Assembly (NCBI GenBank): GCA_002224055.1
Contig: AZLU01000136.1
Span: 48,331-112,330 of the forward strand
Source: Pezizomycotina sp. ARF18
Taxonomy: Eukaryota; Ascomycota
Reading direction: 5' to 3'
Length of the DNA: 64,000 bases
Below the pieces are notes generated by a model that saw nothing but the letters and a program-made list of their open reading frames with translations, did no database searches and was not told where the DNA came from. Below, piece by piece: positions 47,738-59,629 of this stretch. The stretch's first letter is position 1. The number at the start of each line of letters is the position of its first letter. Position numbers and translations under genes: made by a program.

Positions 47738-47977
47738 TGTTGGATGTAAGTAGTAAAGGAACATCAAACGACACGAATACATCGAGAATTGCCCGCAGCG
47801 CTATGCATCGACCGACCTCGGCCGAGCTCTGTAATAAACGGCATGCATCGATACGAGGATATTAACATGGTAAAGATTCGTTTTATATAGAATTCCTTTT
47901 ATATATAAACGGCAGGATACTGCCCTCGGTAGATAGTTTTATTCTTATATAATTAATAATTTTAATCTTTTCCTATA
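47738..47977 (+). repeat. Left LTR of copia element
   Basis: 240 bp. It starts TGTTGGA, a usual Ty1/copia LTR start, and ends CCTATA where the right copy ends CCTACA, so the terminal CA has become TA. Bases to about 47,870 keep normal CA and TG dinucleotides; the inner end (47,941-47,977) has lost them. Aligned to the right LTR, nearly all differences are CA to TA or TG to TA, plus small indels near the inner end. Confidence 0.9.
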
Positions 47978-50900
47978 TAGTAGCAACAACTACATTATAA
48001 AAAGTAATAGCTATATTCCGCGCTATCTCAAAACGGTAATCTAGATCTTAGATAATAACGTCGCGAAGCTCGTAACGTAGTACATTCTTAAGAAATAACT
48101 CTATCTTTATCTCGCCGCCTATCGCGCCGTCGCGAGGTATTACGAGCACGCTTAGCTATAGTAAAGTAAATAATCCTAATATTACGCCCGCTAACTCTAA
48201 TAGAAGATACCTACCATATAGCGCTAAATATACCCGAGCTATCTAATATTATATAAGCGATTCGCTATAATCCTATCCTACTACTTAAGTAGAGTAGCGA
48301 CTAGCTACTCTAGAAGAGGCGTATACTTATAAAACTACGTATATCGAAGCTCGCTAATATTATCGTAAAATCTAAGACCCCGAATAAGAAGCTTAGTAAA
48401 GATAAATAGGCTCGTTATAATACGGTAATAGTACTTATTACTTCTGCGGTAGGAATTAAGTAGATTTATTACTTTAACGCTAATAAATAAAGGGTATAGG
48501 CTATTTAGATAGCCCTTAAATCTATAAACTTTATAAATAACGAGGCGAATCGTAATATTAGAACTTTAGCTAATAAGTATATACTAGGAGACGACGATAC
48601 TATATATACGTATATTAACCGCGCGAAAGGATAATAGATAAAACTAAAGGCTCTCGACTCGAGACTCCGCGATAATTAGCTTATTAAAAATATCTTAAAA
48701 GGATTACCTAAGTTATATAATATTATATTATCCTCTATTACGTTACTAATAGTAATAAGAGACGTTACGATAAATCTTAAGTAAGTAATAAGCCTACTAA
48801 GCTAAGAAGAAGTACGTTAAAAAATATAAAAACTTACGTACGATAAATCTAGCGCTAATATAAGCCGCGCTAAAAGAAAATAAGAGTAATAATAATATAG
48901 CCTATATAGTAATAAGAATAGACGCTAATAATAAGAATACTAATAATAATATAAATATTAATAGTAGTAAAAGGAAATAAAACGTATCGAAATAGCGTAA
49001 ACGCTCTTTAAGAGAAGGTTATAACTATAAAAGATTTAGTAGCCGTAGTAGCTAGTAAAGCGTGCTACCGTAAAGTATATCGATATAAAGAGTATAGTAT
49101 TATATATAAAAAATATACTATATATAGTACTACTACTATAAGCGTTTAATCTTACGATTAACGCTAGTAATAAAGAAGGATTTTAAACCCGGTTTAATTA
49201 TAGAGATAGCGCCGGCTAGTAATATTATTTAGATAACGCTAGAGAAGTAAGATAGACTCTTTCTACGCTAGCCGCCGCTAACTACTGCGCCTAACTACGA
49301 AGCTAAAAGACGCCGCCTTAGCTATAAACTATAAAAAGATAAAGACTAAATATAGATAGCTATAAATATAAAAAATAATAATACTTTAGAATAGTATTAC
49401 GAGGCGTACTATATTAGTTTAAATAACGGTTAATAATACGCCGATAGTATAAATAATAATTATATTATAAGATAATAGAAAAATCTTATAGAGCTAATAT
49501 AGCTTAAACCGCCTTACTACGTACGTATAAAGGACGATTATATCGTTCTAGCTACTATATTAGAAACGTACGCCTTAAAATAAATATTAATAGTAAACGC
49601 CGAGTTATTATAATAACCGGCGTCTATTATTATAAAAAATTTAAATAAGCTAAGCTACTATTAATAGTATAATTAGTTAAACGGAGACTAACGTTTAATC
49701 TCTTAAATTAAACGTACTAACGTTTTAATACCGTAAACGGTAAAATCGCTCTTTAAGCGCCTAAACAAGAAAGAATATTCCTAATAGCTATATAGAATAG
49801 TAACGAACTACTATAAACTAGCTTAATATATAGTAAATAAGCGCTTATTATAAAGATAGAGCAAATAGTATAAAAATAATACTAGGCCCTTAGCTATTTA
49901 AATAAAATTAATCTTTATTATTTATTATAAGATCTAGATATAATTATTATAAAGATACGTATATTTAACGTCCTTATAAAGTATATATAATAGGTAAATA
50001 TATACTATTAAGCGCTTAAGCGTTAGCGACTTAAAAAACTACGCCTCTATAAAGATTTACGTAGATATATAGATAGCGCTCTATAAATAGTAGAGTTTAA
50101 AAAATAAATAGATTTAATAGTATAATTAACGATATAACTTAATATAGCTAAATACTTATAATAATAAAAAGAATAATTAGTAAATAATAAATAAATAGAT
50201 TAAGGCGCGAATTACTAAATACGCTATAAAGTACTCTAATTTAAGAAGCCGCGATTTAGTATTATTATACCTATTTTTATCGTTTATTATAATAGCGGCG
50301 GTAAGTATAGCGATTAATAAATAATAGTAAATTTAAAATATACTAGCTTTATATAGTATTAAATAATAGCGTATACGCTAAACGATTACGGCTAAAATAA
50401 AATAGTAAAACGCTTTTACTAACTATTATAAATAAAGCGCGTACGGCGCTTTACGATATAGATTTACCGCTTTATCTATAGAAAAAAGCCGCCCGATATA
50501 TTTATAAACTAAAAAATATATTTACGAAGGTACTTCGCGGTAAGACGTTTTACGAGGCGTATTAAGCTATAAACTAATATTAGTAAACTCTACTCGTTAG
50601 TACTAATATATAGGTAAAAATTATTATCCTACTAATAAACTTACTATAAGAGTATAAAAAAAAAATATATAGGATTTAAAAATAGCAGTAAATAGTTAGA
50701 GTATATAATCTAACTCGCATAAGGTACTATAAACCTCTTATTTTATAATAGCCGCTAGATTAAATCTATTACGATAGATTAAATACGATAATTTTACGCT
50801 CGCCGCTTAGAGTAGCTCCTTAACTCCTATTAATACGGTAGCCCTCGCTATATACTAAAATATCGAAGATCTAGATACTATTACCTACGCTTAGGTAATA

Positions 50901-51079
50901 TAATCGTCGGAAAAAGTAGAATAGTAGGTAGTAATAAAGGAAGAACTACTCTCGCTAGAGAAGTACGGTATATAGAAACTAATTTAAACGGATATAAGAA
51001 AAATTAGTAGTAGTATCTACTACTACTAAAATAGGTACTTTACTATAAATAAAACGCTTAGAACGAGATTATTTACTAT

Positions 51080-52445
51080 AAGGTAAGACTAGTAGTTCTA
51101 GGCTATCTATAAGATTAATAAAACGACGATATATATTTACCGGTCGTTAAATTCTCTATAGCCTACGCTATTCTAGCGGTAGCCGCTATATTAGATCTTA
51201 AGGTACGATATAGGGATATTATCTCTATATTTTTTAGAAGGGATCTAGCGCCTAATTAGTAAGTAAATATACTCGCGCCTAAAGAGTATATATTAATATA
51301 GAACGATTCTTAATAAACTAACGCGTAAAGGTATAATATACTACTCCGCCTTACTAAATTAATATATAGCCTACGTATCTCGCTATTAATCTAGAATAGT
51401 AAACTTTATAAAGTATTAACTAGTATAAGATTATATTAATTACCCTATAATACGGGTATATACTACGGCTTAAAAGATATCGATATAAGAGGCGTTAATA
51501 TATATATTCTTATATTTATCGATAACTTACTTATTATTATATATAATAAACTAGCCGATAAGATTAAAGAAAAGCTACTTAAATAGCTTAATATTAAGTA
51601 ATTTAACGACGCGGTATACTTCTTAGGAGCTTAAATCAAGAGAAATCGCCGCGAAAAGACGATATACTTATTATAAGAAGCGTATATTAATAGATTACTT
51701 TAACGTTATAATATATAAAACTACGTAGTTACGGCGATATTAATAGTTTAATATCCGCGCTACGCTATCCTAAAAAGAATTAAATTATTAAACCGAAGAA
51801 CTATTATAGTAAACTTAGAGGAACTTAATATTTAACGGTTTAAACGCGCCTAGAACTAGCCTTTACTTAATTAGAATTAGCTACCTTTACTACCTACCTA
51901 AAAAACTCGTAATATACCGCGATATAACGGTTACTACGCTATCTATAGGGACGCGTAAGTATAGTCTACGCTTTAGCCCGAGTAGTACGATAGAGAGATA
52001 TAGCCTTAGAATATATAGATAGCGACTTCGTTCGAGCTAAAATCGCCGCTTAGTTAGTAGCTACGCTTTTATAATATACGAAGAAGTAGTATCGTTTATA
52101 TCTTATAAATAAACTACCGTCGTTATTTTAATAATAGAGGTAAAATATACGGTACTTAGCGCCGCGACTCGAGAGGTAATATAACTTAAAAGGATACTCT
52201 AGTTAAGTCTACTTATAAACTAGTAGACCGAGGCTACTAATAATAAAAAGATAATTTCCGTTAAATTAAAAATTAATAATATAGGCGCTTACTACCTAGC
52301 TATAAACGCGGCTTATAACGTTAATAAACGAACTAAGCATATCGACATTAAATATTATTTTATTAAAAAGAAAATTAAAGATTATAAGATCGCGCTAGCG
52401 TATATTATATCGACCAATAACGTCGCCGATATATTTACTAAACGC
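51080..52445 (+). pseudogene. Copia pol remnant: reverse transcriptase and RNase H
   Basis: This is the readable 3' part of pol. KVRLVVLG and a following LPVVKF mark the reverse transcriptase N-terminus. The catalytic YVDD-type block appears as DNLLIII, with one catalytic Asp changed to Asn as expected from a G-to-A change. RTKHIDIKYYFI and VADIFTK are the C-terminal RNase H block. The reverse transcriptase motifs share one frame and the RNase H motifs another, so at least one indel lies between them, besides the many RIP stops. Confidence 0.85.
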
Positions 52446-52546
52446 TAGCTCTACGTATTTATTAAACTAAGGTAAGCGCTAGGAGTACGCTCTATCTTAG
52501 ATTATAAAGAATAGGGAGGCCTCGGCCTATAGCGGGTAAGAAAGGC

Positions 52547-52780
52547 TATTAGATATAAGTAATAAAGGAATATTAAACGATATAAATATATCGAGAATTA
52601 CCCGCAGCGCTATATATCGACCGACCTCGGCCGAGCTCTATAATAAACGGTATGCATCGATACGAGAATATTAATATCGTAAAGATTCGTTTTATATAGA
52701 ATTCCTTTTATATATAAACGGCAGGATACTGCCCTCGGTAGATAGTTTTGTTCTTTATGCAATTTGATCTTCATCCTACA
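52547..52780 (+). repeat. Right LTR of copia element
   Basis: 234 bp. It starts TATTAGA (RIP form of TGTTGGA) and ends CATCCTACA. It is more mutated than the left LTR over its first 140 bp but retains normal CA and TG in its last 40 bp. A purine-rich stretch (GAATAGGGAGG, about 52,510-52,520) upstream is a candidate polypurine tract. Confidence 0.9.
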
Positions 52781-52785
52781 TGAAT
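52781..52785. repeat. Right target-site duplication TGAAT
   Basis: Identical to 47,733-47,737. Its next bases TGTGA supply the original end (TTG TGA) of the interrupted gene. Confidence 0.9.
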
Positions 52786-52790
52786 TGTGA

Positions 52791-53649
52791 TCTTCTTCGA
52801 CGCGGAGATGGAAGGGGACATTCATTGAAAGAAACTTGGACTCGGAGGGAAAAAATGATTTATCGTTTCAATTTCATGTTGAATTAGTCCGTTTCTATTC
52901 ACGGTGTCGATATTACGCAAGAGGGGGACGATTATTTTTTTTTATACACAACCCATTCAATTACGGTATATGCTTATCATACATTCGGTTCGACATTTTC
53001 TTTTCCCTTTTCCTTTGTTATATATTCATTGACCAGTGGGTGAGAACTCGCCGCATCGCGAATTCGTTCGGACTTTATTACATTTCCCATTATTTCCTTT
53101 TCGTCGTAGTTTAGTCGGCCGTTACGTGTTTCGTTCAAGGTAGTATATGAGATCCTTCCAAGGCTTTTAAGAGCTTTACTACACCAACGGCCACTCTTTT
53201 CCGGGACGGCATACTAAGAAAAGACATGTTGGGAGTAGAAACAGACGACGAGTGGAGCGTATTGCTGATCTGAGGTGATTATCAACTTGAACAAGTGGGT
53301 GTGAAAAGTATTTTAATGTACCCCATCTTTCTCTGCTTCGCGCTTGTTAGGCTTTTTCTTTTTTGTTTTGGTGGAGTTGTTAATAATTATTAAAAGGGAA
53401 AAAGAGCCAAACCAAAAATAAAAAATAAAAAAATAAAAATAAAAAATAAAAAAATAAAATAAAAAAATACACGGCTTCGGTATAGGAGCACAGAACAATC
53501 CTGCGACGTGTCGACGAAAAAAAAAACGTCATAGATGGAAATCCTGCTCGTAGCTCTTCCGTTTATTGGGATCCGAAAAATAGCAGTATCGACCCGTCAC
53601 CCAGGCCGTGATGTATTTCAAGACGGGGGGAAACTTAAAATCTCATCGA
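52791..53649. other. Intergenic, no gene seen
   Basis: This holds the 3' flank of the interrupted gene and the upstream region of the next F-box gene. An A-rich run with regular T spacing lies at 53,415-53,467. Confidence 0.4.
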
Positions 53650-54360
53650 TGAGCGGATTCCCAATCCCCCCGCCCCATCCCGCTCATCAACCCTCCTCAC
53701 CATCATCGCCGGCAAGGCAAGCGCAGCCAAATCTCGCCAAGATGAATCGCCTACCTCCAGAGATCCTGACCGACATCCTGCGGCAGCTTACCTACTACGA
53801 CCTCCTCCTCAATGTCCGCCGCGTCAACCGGCGCTACGCGACGCCTCGCCGCAACCGACGGACCAACGGCAGACATCCTCTTCCGCCGCACTACCACCCC
53901 CGCCATAGCACAGCTACCCATAGCTCTCCACCACGTGATCCTGGGCTCCTGCTACGACAGCTTATCCTCCGTGCTCCTGCTACCGGGGACGACACGCGCC
54001 TGCCGTACCCGCCGCAGTCAGACCTCACCGGCAGCGTCTCTCCGAGAACCTCTTTCGCCCCCGGTCTCGTACGTCCGCGTCACCTTCCGCGACCCTCACG
54101 AGGACGTATCGGAGACCACGCAGAGGCGCTTGGGCGATCCGACGTCGACCGTTCCGGTTTGCGTGCGTGATGTTCTGGTGGAGGTGGCGATGTACTTGCA
54201 CCGTCTGGCGCCGGAGTATTGCTCCGTGATGCTGTACCGCGCGATGGTGTTCGCGAGGGGTATGGGGCGTGGGAATAGGAGGTTGGGCGTTGGCAGAGGA
54301 TACGCCCGCCAGACGGGGAGCGAGAGTGGAGGATGCGTTTTACTTGATATATATGAGTAG
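53650..54360 (+). CDS. F-box protein, frameshifted
   Basis: The first in-frame ATG near 53,650 gives a Pro/Ser-rich leader; a second ATG at 53,742 opens MNRLPPEILTDILRQLTYYD followed by LLLNVRRVNRRY, a near-consensus F-box. One frame step at about 53,835 follows, after which the body reads ATDGPTADILFRRTTTPAIA and LPIALHHVILGSCYDSL. A later frame gives VRVTFRDPHEDVSETTQRRL and a final block to 54,360 (LVEVAMYLHRLAPEYCSVML). The N-terminal F-box places it as an SCF adaptor. The body resembles the other F-box genes here in length and composition. The preferred start is 53,742 because the F-box then sits at the very N-terminus as in the others; the upstream ATG cannot be excluded. Confidence 0.6.
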
Positions 54361-54883
54361 GGAGAGGGTCGTGGGTGGGGTGGTGGAGATCGTTTTGAGC
54401 GTGATGGAGCTGTTAGATGACTATGAGTTATGAGTTCATGCGTTGCTGGGAATTTCAAGGAGAATGAAACGGGTAGCGTTGGTCATTATTGCGCTTTTAT
54501 CGGAAAAGGATTTCTGTCATGGGTTGCGGGCGGTTGCGTATTCTCATGACGTTTTCTAAAACGGATCTTTGGGAATATCCGATTGATATTCTTCACTGCG
54601 AGGGTATACTTCAAGCAAGCATGGGGCTGTTACCTTTCTTTTCTCCCCTTTTGCATGAGTATTTCTGTTCAAGTTTTTAAAAGAGATGCTAAAGGCCTAT
54701 GGAGAAAGTTCTGTAAAATATACCTAAAGAATGTTTCGGCTACCTTGTTTATCCGATAGACACTCCATAATGATTGTTTTGGTGAGTTAATTGTGAGTCG
54801 ATGTCTCCGTCATCATGCATGCCTCATGCCTTTTGGTTATATATATATGATTTGGACGGTTTATATTTACAATCACTATTTGA
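54361..54883. other. Convergent intergenic region
   Basis: No gene seen between the F-box gene (plus) and the HET gene (minus). It includes a short (TA)n run at 54,838-54,848. Confidence 0.4.
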
Positions 54884-57711
54884 TCACATTCGCTTGAGGA
54901 CAAGCGGAAAGGTAAACATTCTTGTAGGCTGATCTGCGTCTGCCGCCAACGACTGCAATTCCTGGTGTAGCCACTCTTCAAGCTTTTTGGACCGTTTGCC
55001 CAATCTTGCTAAGACGAGTATAGGTACGAATTCCTCCGGGATGCAGATATCCAGGCATAACGTTCTAGCGCCGAATTTGTGGCTCCAGTGGGCTTGACTA
55101 GAGTGAATTTCTCCTGGAGGGCGAGCAGAGATGTTACGGGCTCTATAACATGGAAGGAAGTCAAGGGATCTTTGGGAGCTTTCCTCAACCCTGCTTACGG
55201 TCTATAACGGCGACTGCATTGAAACCGCATTGGAAAAGAATCCAACACCAGTTTATGAAAAGCGTCTTCGGATAAAAGCGATTCGTGGGAATTTTTAAGA
55301 ATCTTTCCCCTTGCCTTTTGATGAGATCGTCCAGCGCTGCGCCGTTTTGATAGAATCTGATAGATGGCTTCTCTGAAACATCTCCATTGCCACACTGATT
55401 AGAGCGAGACTGAATGTCCCGATGACGAGGTTATCTCTGCATCCATTTCAGCCCACAGCTTATCGTGGTACGCCTTTAACCATATCCTATCGTTGAAGCC
55501 TTTCTCCGTGGTCTGGAGTACCACTGGGCACCCTCTGTCTAATCGGAATTCCTAGCGAAGTAGCGACTTGCCTCGTTGGTGACGGCTCCTATTCGTGATT
55601 CAGGCCCGAGCCCGATGATGCGAGACTGCATATTATCCCTCCGCGAGCGCACCACGATGTATGGACTGCTCTTACCGAAAACGCTGATCTCATCGGATTC
55701 TTGGAGCTGCCCTTGAAGGTCGGGCGCTGCTAATCCCAAGATCCGAAAAGCGCCGTATCTGCCTTGTGCGGCGTCTCCGAATGCTAGAATGTATGGCTCC
55801 AGTTTCCCTTGAGACCAGTTCAGAGTGTTCATGCTGAGTCCGCAGGCCATATGCGCCGCGACCCGCAACAAAGCTTTTCTGAAAGCGAGACTATCCTTTT
55901 GCCTCGCCGCGATTTTGATATCATGCCATTCTTTGGCAAACGGCAGAATACAAACGCCTTCCGGCTTAGGCTTTTCTGTAGCCTCATAGAGGAGGAGATA
56001 GAGCTGAGATATTTCACGGAGTATTACCAGTGCCTCTTGAACATTGACATCGTGAATTCCGAGGCCGGATCGGGGTCCAGCCTGGGTCGGGACTCTCATC
56101 GCTTCGTGGGACAACTCAAAAAAGTTATAAGGACCGTACCGGGAAAGATTCTCGCTCACGACCATGAGAATAGAATCAATATCCAAGTCTGCTTCGGAAC
56201 TTGGTAGGATGAATCTCCAAACGCCAGACCGTATGCCAAGACTGTCAGAGTCGACCGTGAGCAGATCATATTGAAGAGTGAAGAGATTGCTGAAGTCTCC
56301 GAGGCAATAGGGTTCTGGAACTGACGTCGCCGGCGAGGCACTCTTTCCGATGTCCACATGAAATTTCTCAAAACACCCTCAGTAATCTTAGCTTTTACCA
56401 AAGTTGGAGGGCCCGCCTCGCGGCGCCATTCGGCTTTGAATCTTTCATCATATTCCAACGGCGCCAAGGAATCGTGGTAACTGCAAAGCTGAGCCACCGA
56501 GTCCGCCCAAATCTCGCCGAAACTCATTTTCCTAACATCGGTCGGTTGTTTATACCAGGAGAAGCTCGGAAACAATGCCAGGACAAAATCCCTAGGTTTT
56601 CCTGTCTTTCTAGGGCTCAACGGTGAGTGGGCAAGGAAAGTGAAGGGACTACGAGGATGACCCACATTCCACGGGTGTCTGTTAACTCCCTGGTGACAGA
56701 GCCGTTCGTTAAAACCGCCTTAATAAATCTTACCCGCAGATTTTGGAATGTTTTCAGGATCTCGCTGCAGTATGTTCCGAAGGCGTTCGAGTTTTTCCAG
56801 TCCTGCCGCGCACCGACCAATATGTGGTGGGAATCGAAAGCCCAAAGATAAGCAGCATGGTAAAGCTCTATTGCCGCAGCTTTGTAGCTTAGCGGAATTC
56901 ACCAGAATCCGACCATAGCATGTTGACACACCCTCTCGCCGCCGCCGCTCCAGGGACATCCTTTTCAAACCCTTGCATACGACGAATTGGAGGCTCCTGG
57001 AAAGGTTAGCCTCCTGCAAAGGCCAGAGGCGTTGAAGCCAATCTCGCCGGCCCAATCCGAGAGATGTTTATCCAAGTGTAATTGGAAATCAATTTGAAAC
57101 TGCTTTCGCAAACCGTCATCAATCTCGTCACGGCGCGAGTCATCGAATAATGGAGGCAGCATTCCCTAAAGCCATAATCCTCTCGAACCACTATGGTTTT
57201 GACAGCATTCCGATATATGTCGGGAATACGTTCCACGATTTTAATCTTTTCGTCTTCGATGGATTGGTCGACGGCAAGTACATCCATCCAGAATGGCATC
57301 GGGCCGACTAAGGCCGGTAATCTTCTTCGATGAATTTAGCCTTCTGCGGCGAGACAAAGGCCTCAAAAGGAATCCGGGAATCTTTGTCCATTTGCATTCC
57401 TTCTCCATCCACAGGTGTGAGATGGCAATATAACTTATATTTAATATGTCAAAATCTTCTCGAACAAGGTTTGGCCGTCGAACCGGCAGAGGGTTAAAGA
57501 GCGCATTGTGGTGATAAAAGGGTAGGACGTCGAGGACAATTTTCGATGGTGAATTGTGTATGATGACAACCCGAGGGTCCAAAATTGCAAATAGGTGCAC
57601 TTTCCCATGACACAGCTTGAAGCGACGCGATGGTGGGGAATATATAGATGATATGTGACCCACAGCTATTGTTCGAGAGAGCTGCAGCAAAAGCTCGATT
57701 TGACGTGTCAT
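54884..57711 (-). CDS. Heterokaryon-incompatibility (HET) domain protein, frameshifted
   Basis: HET proteins trigger cell death when unlike fungal individuals fuse. From the ATG at 57,711 (MTRQIELLLQLSRTIAVGHI) the three HET blocks appear in order over frame steps. Block 1 is YIAISHLWMEKECKW near 57,430. Block 2 is FWMDVLAVDQSIEDEKIKIV with PDIYRNAVKTIVV near 57,290. Block 3 is RLWPLQEANLSRSLQFVV near 57,030. A usual post-HET motif KPRDFVLALFPSFSWYKQP and VRKMSFGEIWADSVAQL follow near 56,580. Then comes a clean 270-residue part (56,357-55,539) with AFRILGLAAPDLQGQLQESD, and further pieces (VVLQTTEKGFNDRIWLKAYH; EWLHQELQSLAADAD) to a stop at 54,884-54,886. About 930 residues in all, broken by eight or more frame steps. 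Whether the gene is active is unknown. Confidence 0.8.
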
Positions 57712-57911
57712 TTACTGTACAATGCAGGAGAGAGACAAGTAAATCCTACTTCAGTGTATCCCTTACCACATCTCTTACGTCTATTCATTGGCGCCAAGGA
57801 AAACCCAACCAGGCAAACCCGATAGCGCAAAGGCGCTCTGGAACCAAGGCGAAATCTTTCACCCATATCTCTCTCTCTCTCCTCATTGTGAGAAGCAGCG
57901 CACACTCGCCT

Positions 57912-58241
57912 TTATATCGCCCTCATGCACTTGGGGCACCTTTTAGACATCCCGCAGTTCTGAACCCACTCTCTCCAATTGACAACTCGCACGCAATACC
58001 GGCAGACTGCTTTTCCTCTCTTCCGCTCATTAGGCGTATCTCTAAAAAGGCGCTTGAGAAGTCTGCGCTGCTCTGCCCGGTCTGAAGGTATCTCGTAATA
58101 GCTCCTCTCCGGCCACGATGGTGCTTCCAGGAGGAAAAAGAAGCCCCGACAGCAATACCGAAAGGATTGGTAGTCGGCTTGGTTCTCAAGGTGTCCTGCG
58201 ATCTCGAGGATGAGTTCTGCTGGAACCCGCTGCAGAGACAT
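57912..58241 (-). CDS. Small F-box / CxxC protein, array member 1, intact
   Basis: 109 residues with an uninterrupted frame from the ATG at 58,241. An F-box fills the N-terminus (MSLQRVPAELILEIAGHLEN followed by QADYQSFRYCCRGFFFLL). A linker RLLKRLFRDTPNERKRGK leads to a Cys motif, VCRYCVRVVNWREW, and the end is SKRCPKCMRAI, giving two CxxC pairs that could bind one zinc. It is the intact reference for four neighbouring paralogues on the same strand with the same order of parts. An SCF adaptor with a tiny zinc-binding head is the likely layout. I do not know a named family with this architecture. Confidence 0.7.
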   Translation of the reverse strand: MSLQRVPAELILEIAGHLENQADYQSFRYCCRGFFFLLEAPSWPERSYYEIPSDRAEQRRLLKRLFRDTPNERKRGKAVCRYCVRVVNWREWVQNCGMSKRCPKCMRAI

Positions 58242-59138
58242 TTTCGCTGCTCGGAATATTTTATTGGATTAAGTTTCGTTCTCTCTGCCTTATTCAGGGA
58301 TATTCTGCGCCATCCAGGAGGGAGAAGGCAGGGTGCTATATATGTGTTCTCGACAGCAGCCGCAGCAGTAGCGATTTGGACATCCGCTTCGTTCAAGGTA
58401 GGAGGTGATGCGCATTTCAGTCTTTCCCCGCCTTTTGGCGCGGTATCATTTCCTGCACAGGTTCTTGCCGAGAGATGGGCCCGCCCATTCTAAATCCGAT
58501 GCACATTCAGCCTCATAAATTTCAGCGTTACCGAGGCCTCGAGGATAATAAGTAACAGTACTTAAATGTCTGATCGGGCCCGGAAAATCTACTACGCATT
58601 CGAATAAGACTAAAACTCGAGGAACAGGGTAGAAAAGGACGCCCTTCATCGATCGTATACCGTACATGTACATGACCTTAAGCTCCCTTCTCAAAGTCTC
58701 TGGCCTTCAAGCTTCAAAAATTCCTTCATCTTGCACTAGGAACACAACCCCTTCAGTAATAAGTTCTCTCTTTTTTTGAGCCTCCTTCAGCTGATAGGCC
58801 TTGGTCGGAGGGCCACAATAGATTAACAGAAGGAGATGACAAACCTTCCCCCCGGCAGAGCTTCTAGAGCCTTGTGGCCGGAAGAAATAAGTTGTGATGT
58901 CCTCAGAAGACCTTCTCCCCTTCCACCGACGAGTGACGCTCATCTACGTGTATGTAACAAAGAAGAGTTATCTGAGATCGCTTTGACAAGTCCCCATTTC
59001 CGTCTCGAGATTCTAGCATTAGGGAGAATTAAAAGCATCACAAGACGCCTTTGAACAAAAGGTAGCAAGGGAAGCTTCCACCTTTCACCTCTATGCCCCT
59101 TCTCAAACTCATCGGAGAAAAAAGTAGTATACCGCCCT
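58242..59138. other. Intergenic within the F-box array
   Basis: Open frames at 58,446-58,943 do not resemble the array genes. Probably the promoter of member 1 and 3' flank of member 2. Confidence 0.4.
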
Positions 59139-59479
59139 CTATATCGTCCTCAAGCACTTCGGGCACTTCTTAAACCTATAACAATTCCCCTTCGTCCTCG
59201 GAGCCGACACGATCCATTCGTTCCAAGTGACCACGCACACGCAATGTCGGCAGACGATCTTGCCCCTTTTGCGGTCTTTGGGTATATCCCTAAAAAAGCG
59301 CTTGACGAGCTGAGCTGCTCCACAGATCGTGGTACATGACGGCCCCTCGGCCAACACGGTGGTTCTAGGAGGAACATGAAGCCTCGACAGCAGCACCGGA
59401 GCGATTGGTAGTCGGCCTGGCTCTCAAGGTATCCTGCGATTTCGAGGAGGAGTTCCACTGGGAAACGTTTGAGAGACAT
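59139..59479 (-). CDS. Small F-box / CxxC protein, array member 2, one frameshift
   Basis: From the ATG at 59,479 it reads MSLKRFPVELLLEIAGYLES followed by QADYQSLRCCCRGFMFLL, very close to member 1. One frame step near 59,315 lies in the middle. After it the linker LVKRFFRDIPKDRKRGK, the pair VCRHCVCVVTWNEW and the end FKKCPKCLRTI follow, with a stop at 59,139. The two CxxC pairs and the spacing match member 1, apart from about seven extra residues before the last pair. The single break may be a sequence error. Confidence 0.65.
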
Positions 59480-59629
59480 TGCTGTTCAGAATCGGCTCTG
59501 TGGAAGTGCTATGGTGCGAGACGGGGTGAAAGTGATGTATCGATTCAAATTCCGTCGTCTTTGCGTTGCTGATGGATGTTGAGATAATGCGTAGCCCTCC
59601 GGCACCTCTCCCACGCAAACTCGCCCGGG

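Larger units (their letters stand above)
47738..52780 (+). mobile_element. Ty1/copia LTR retrotransposon, RIP-inactivated
   Basis: A complete 5.0-kb element flanked by TGAAT duplications. The LTRs align over their length. The interior has lost almost every CpA and TpG dinucleotide while CpG stays common, the signature of RIP. Coding frames are full of TAA and TAG stops, yet copia landmarks remain readable on the plus strand: a reverse-transcriptase start (KVRLVVLG at 51,080-51,103), the mutated active-site block (DNLLII at 51,521-51,538, where an Asp-Asp pair is expected), and RNase H end motifs (RTKHIDIKY at 52,329-52,355 and NNVADIFTK near 52,416). Their order, reverse transcriptase then RNase H at the 3' end, gives plus orientation. 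A CG-dense gag/integrase part lies upstream but is too mutated to read. It cannot make protein. Confidence 0.92.

Noticed and set aside
48000-52500. AT-rich block as a centromere or mitochondrial insertion
   Set aside because: Matching LTRs, a perfect five-base duplication and readable copia motifs explain it fully as a RIP-mutated retrotransposon.
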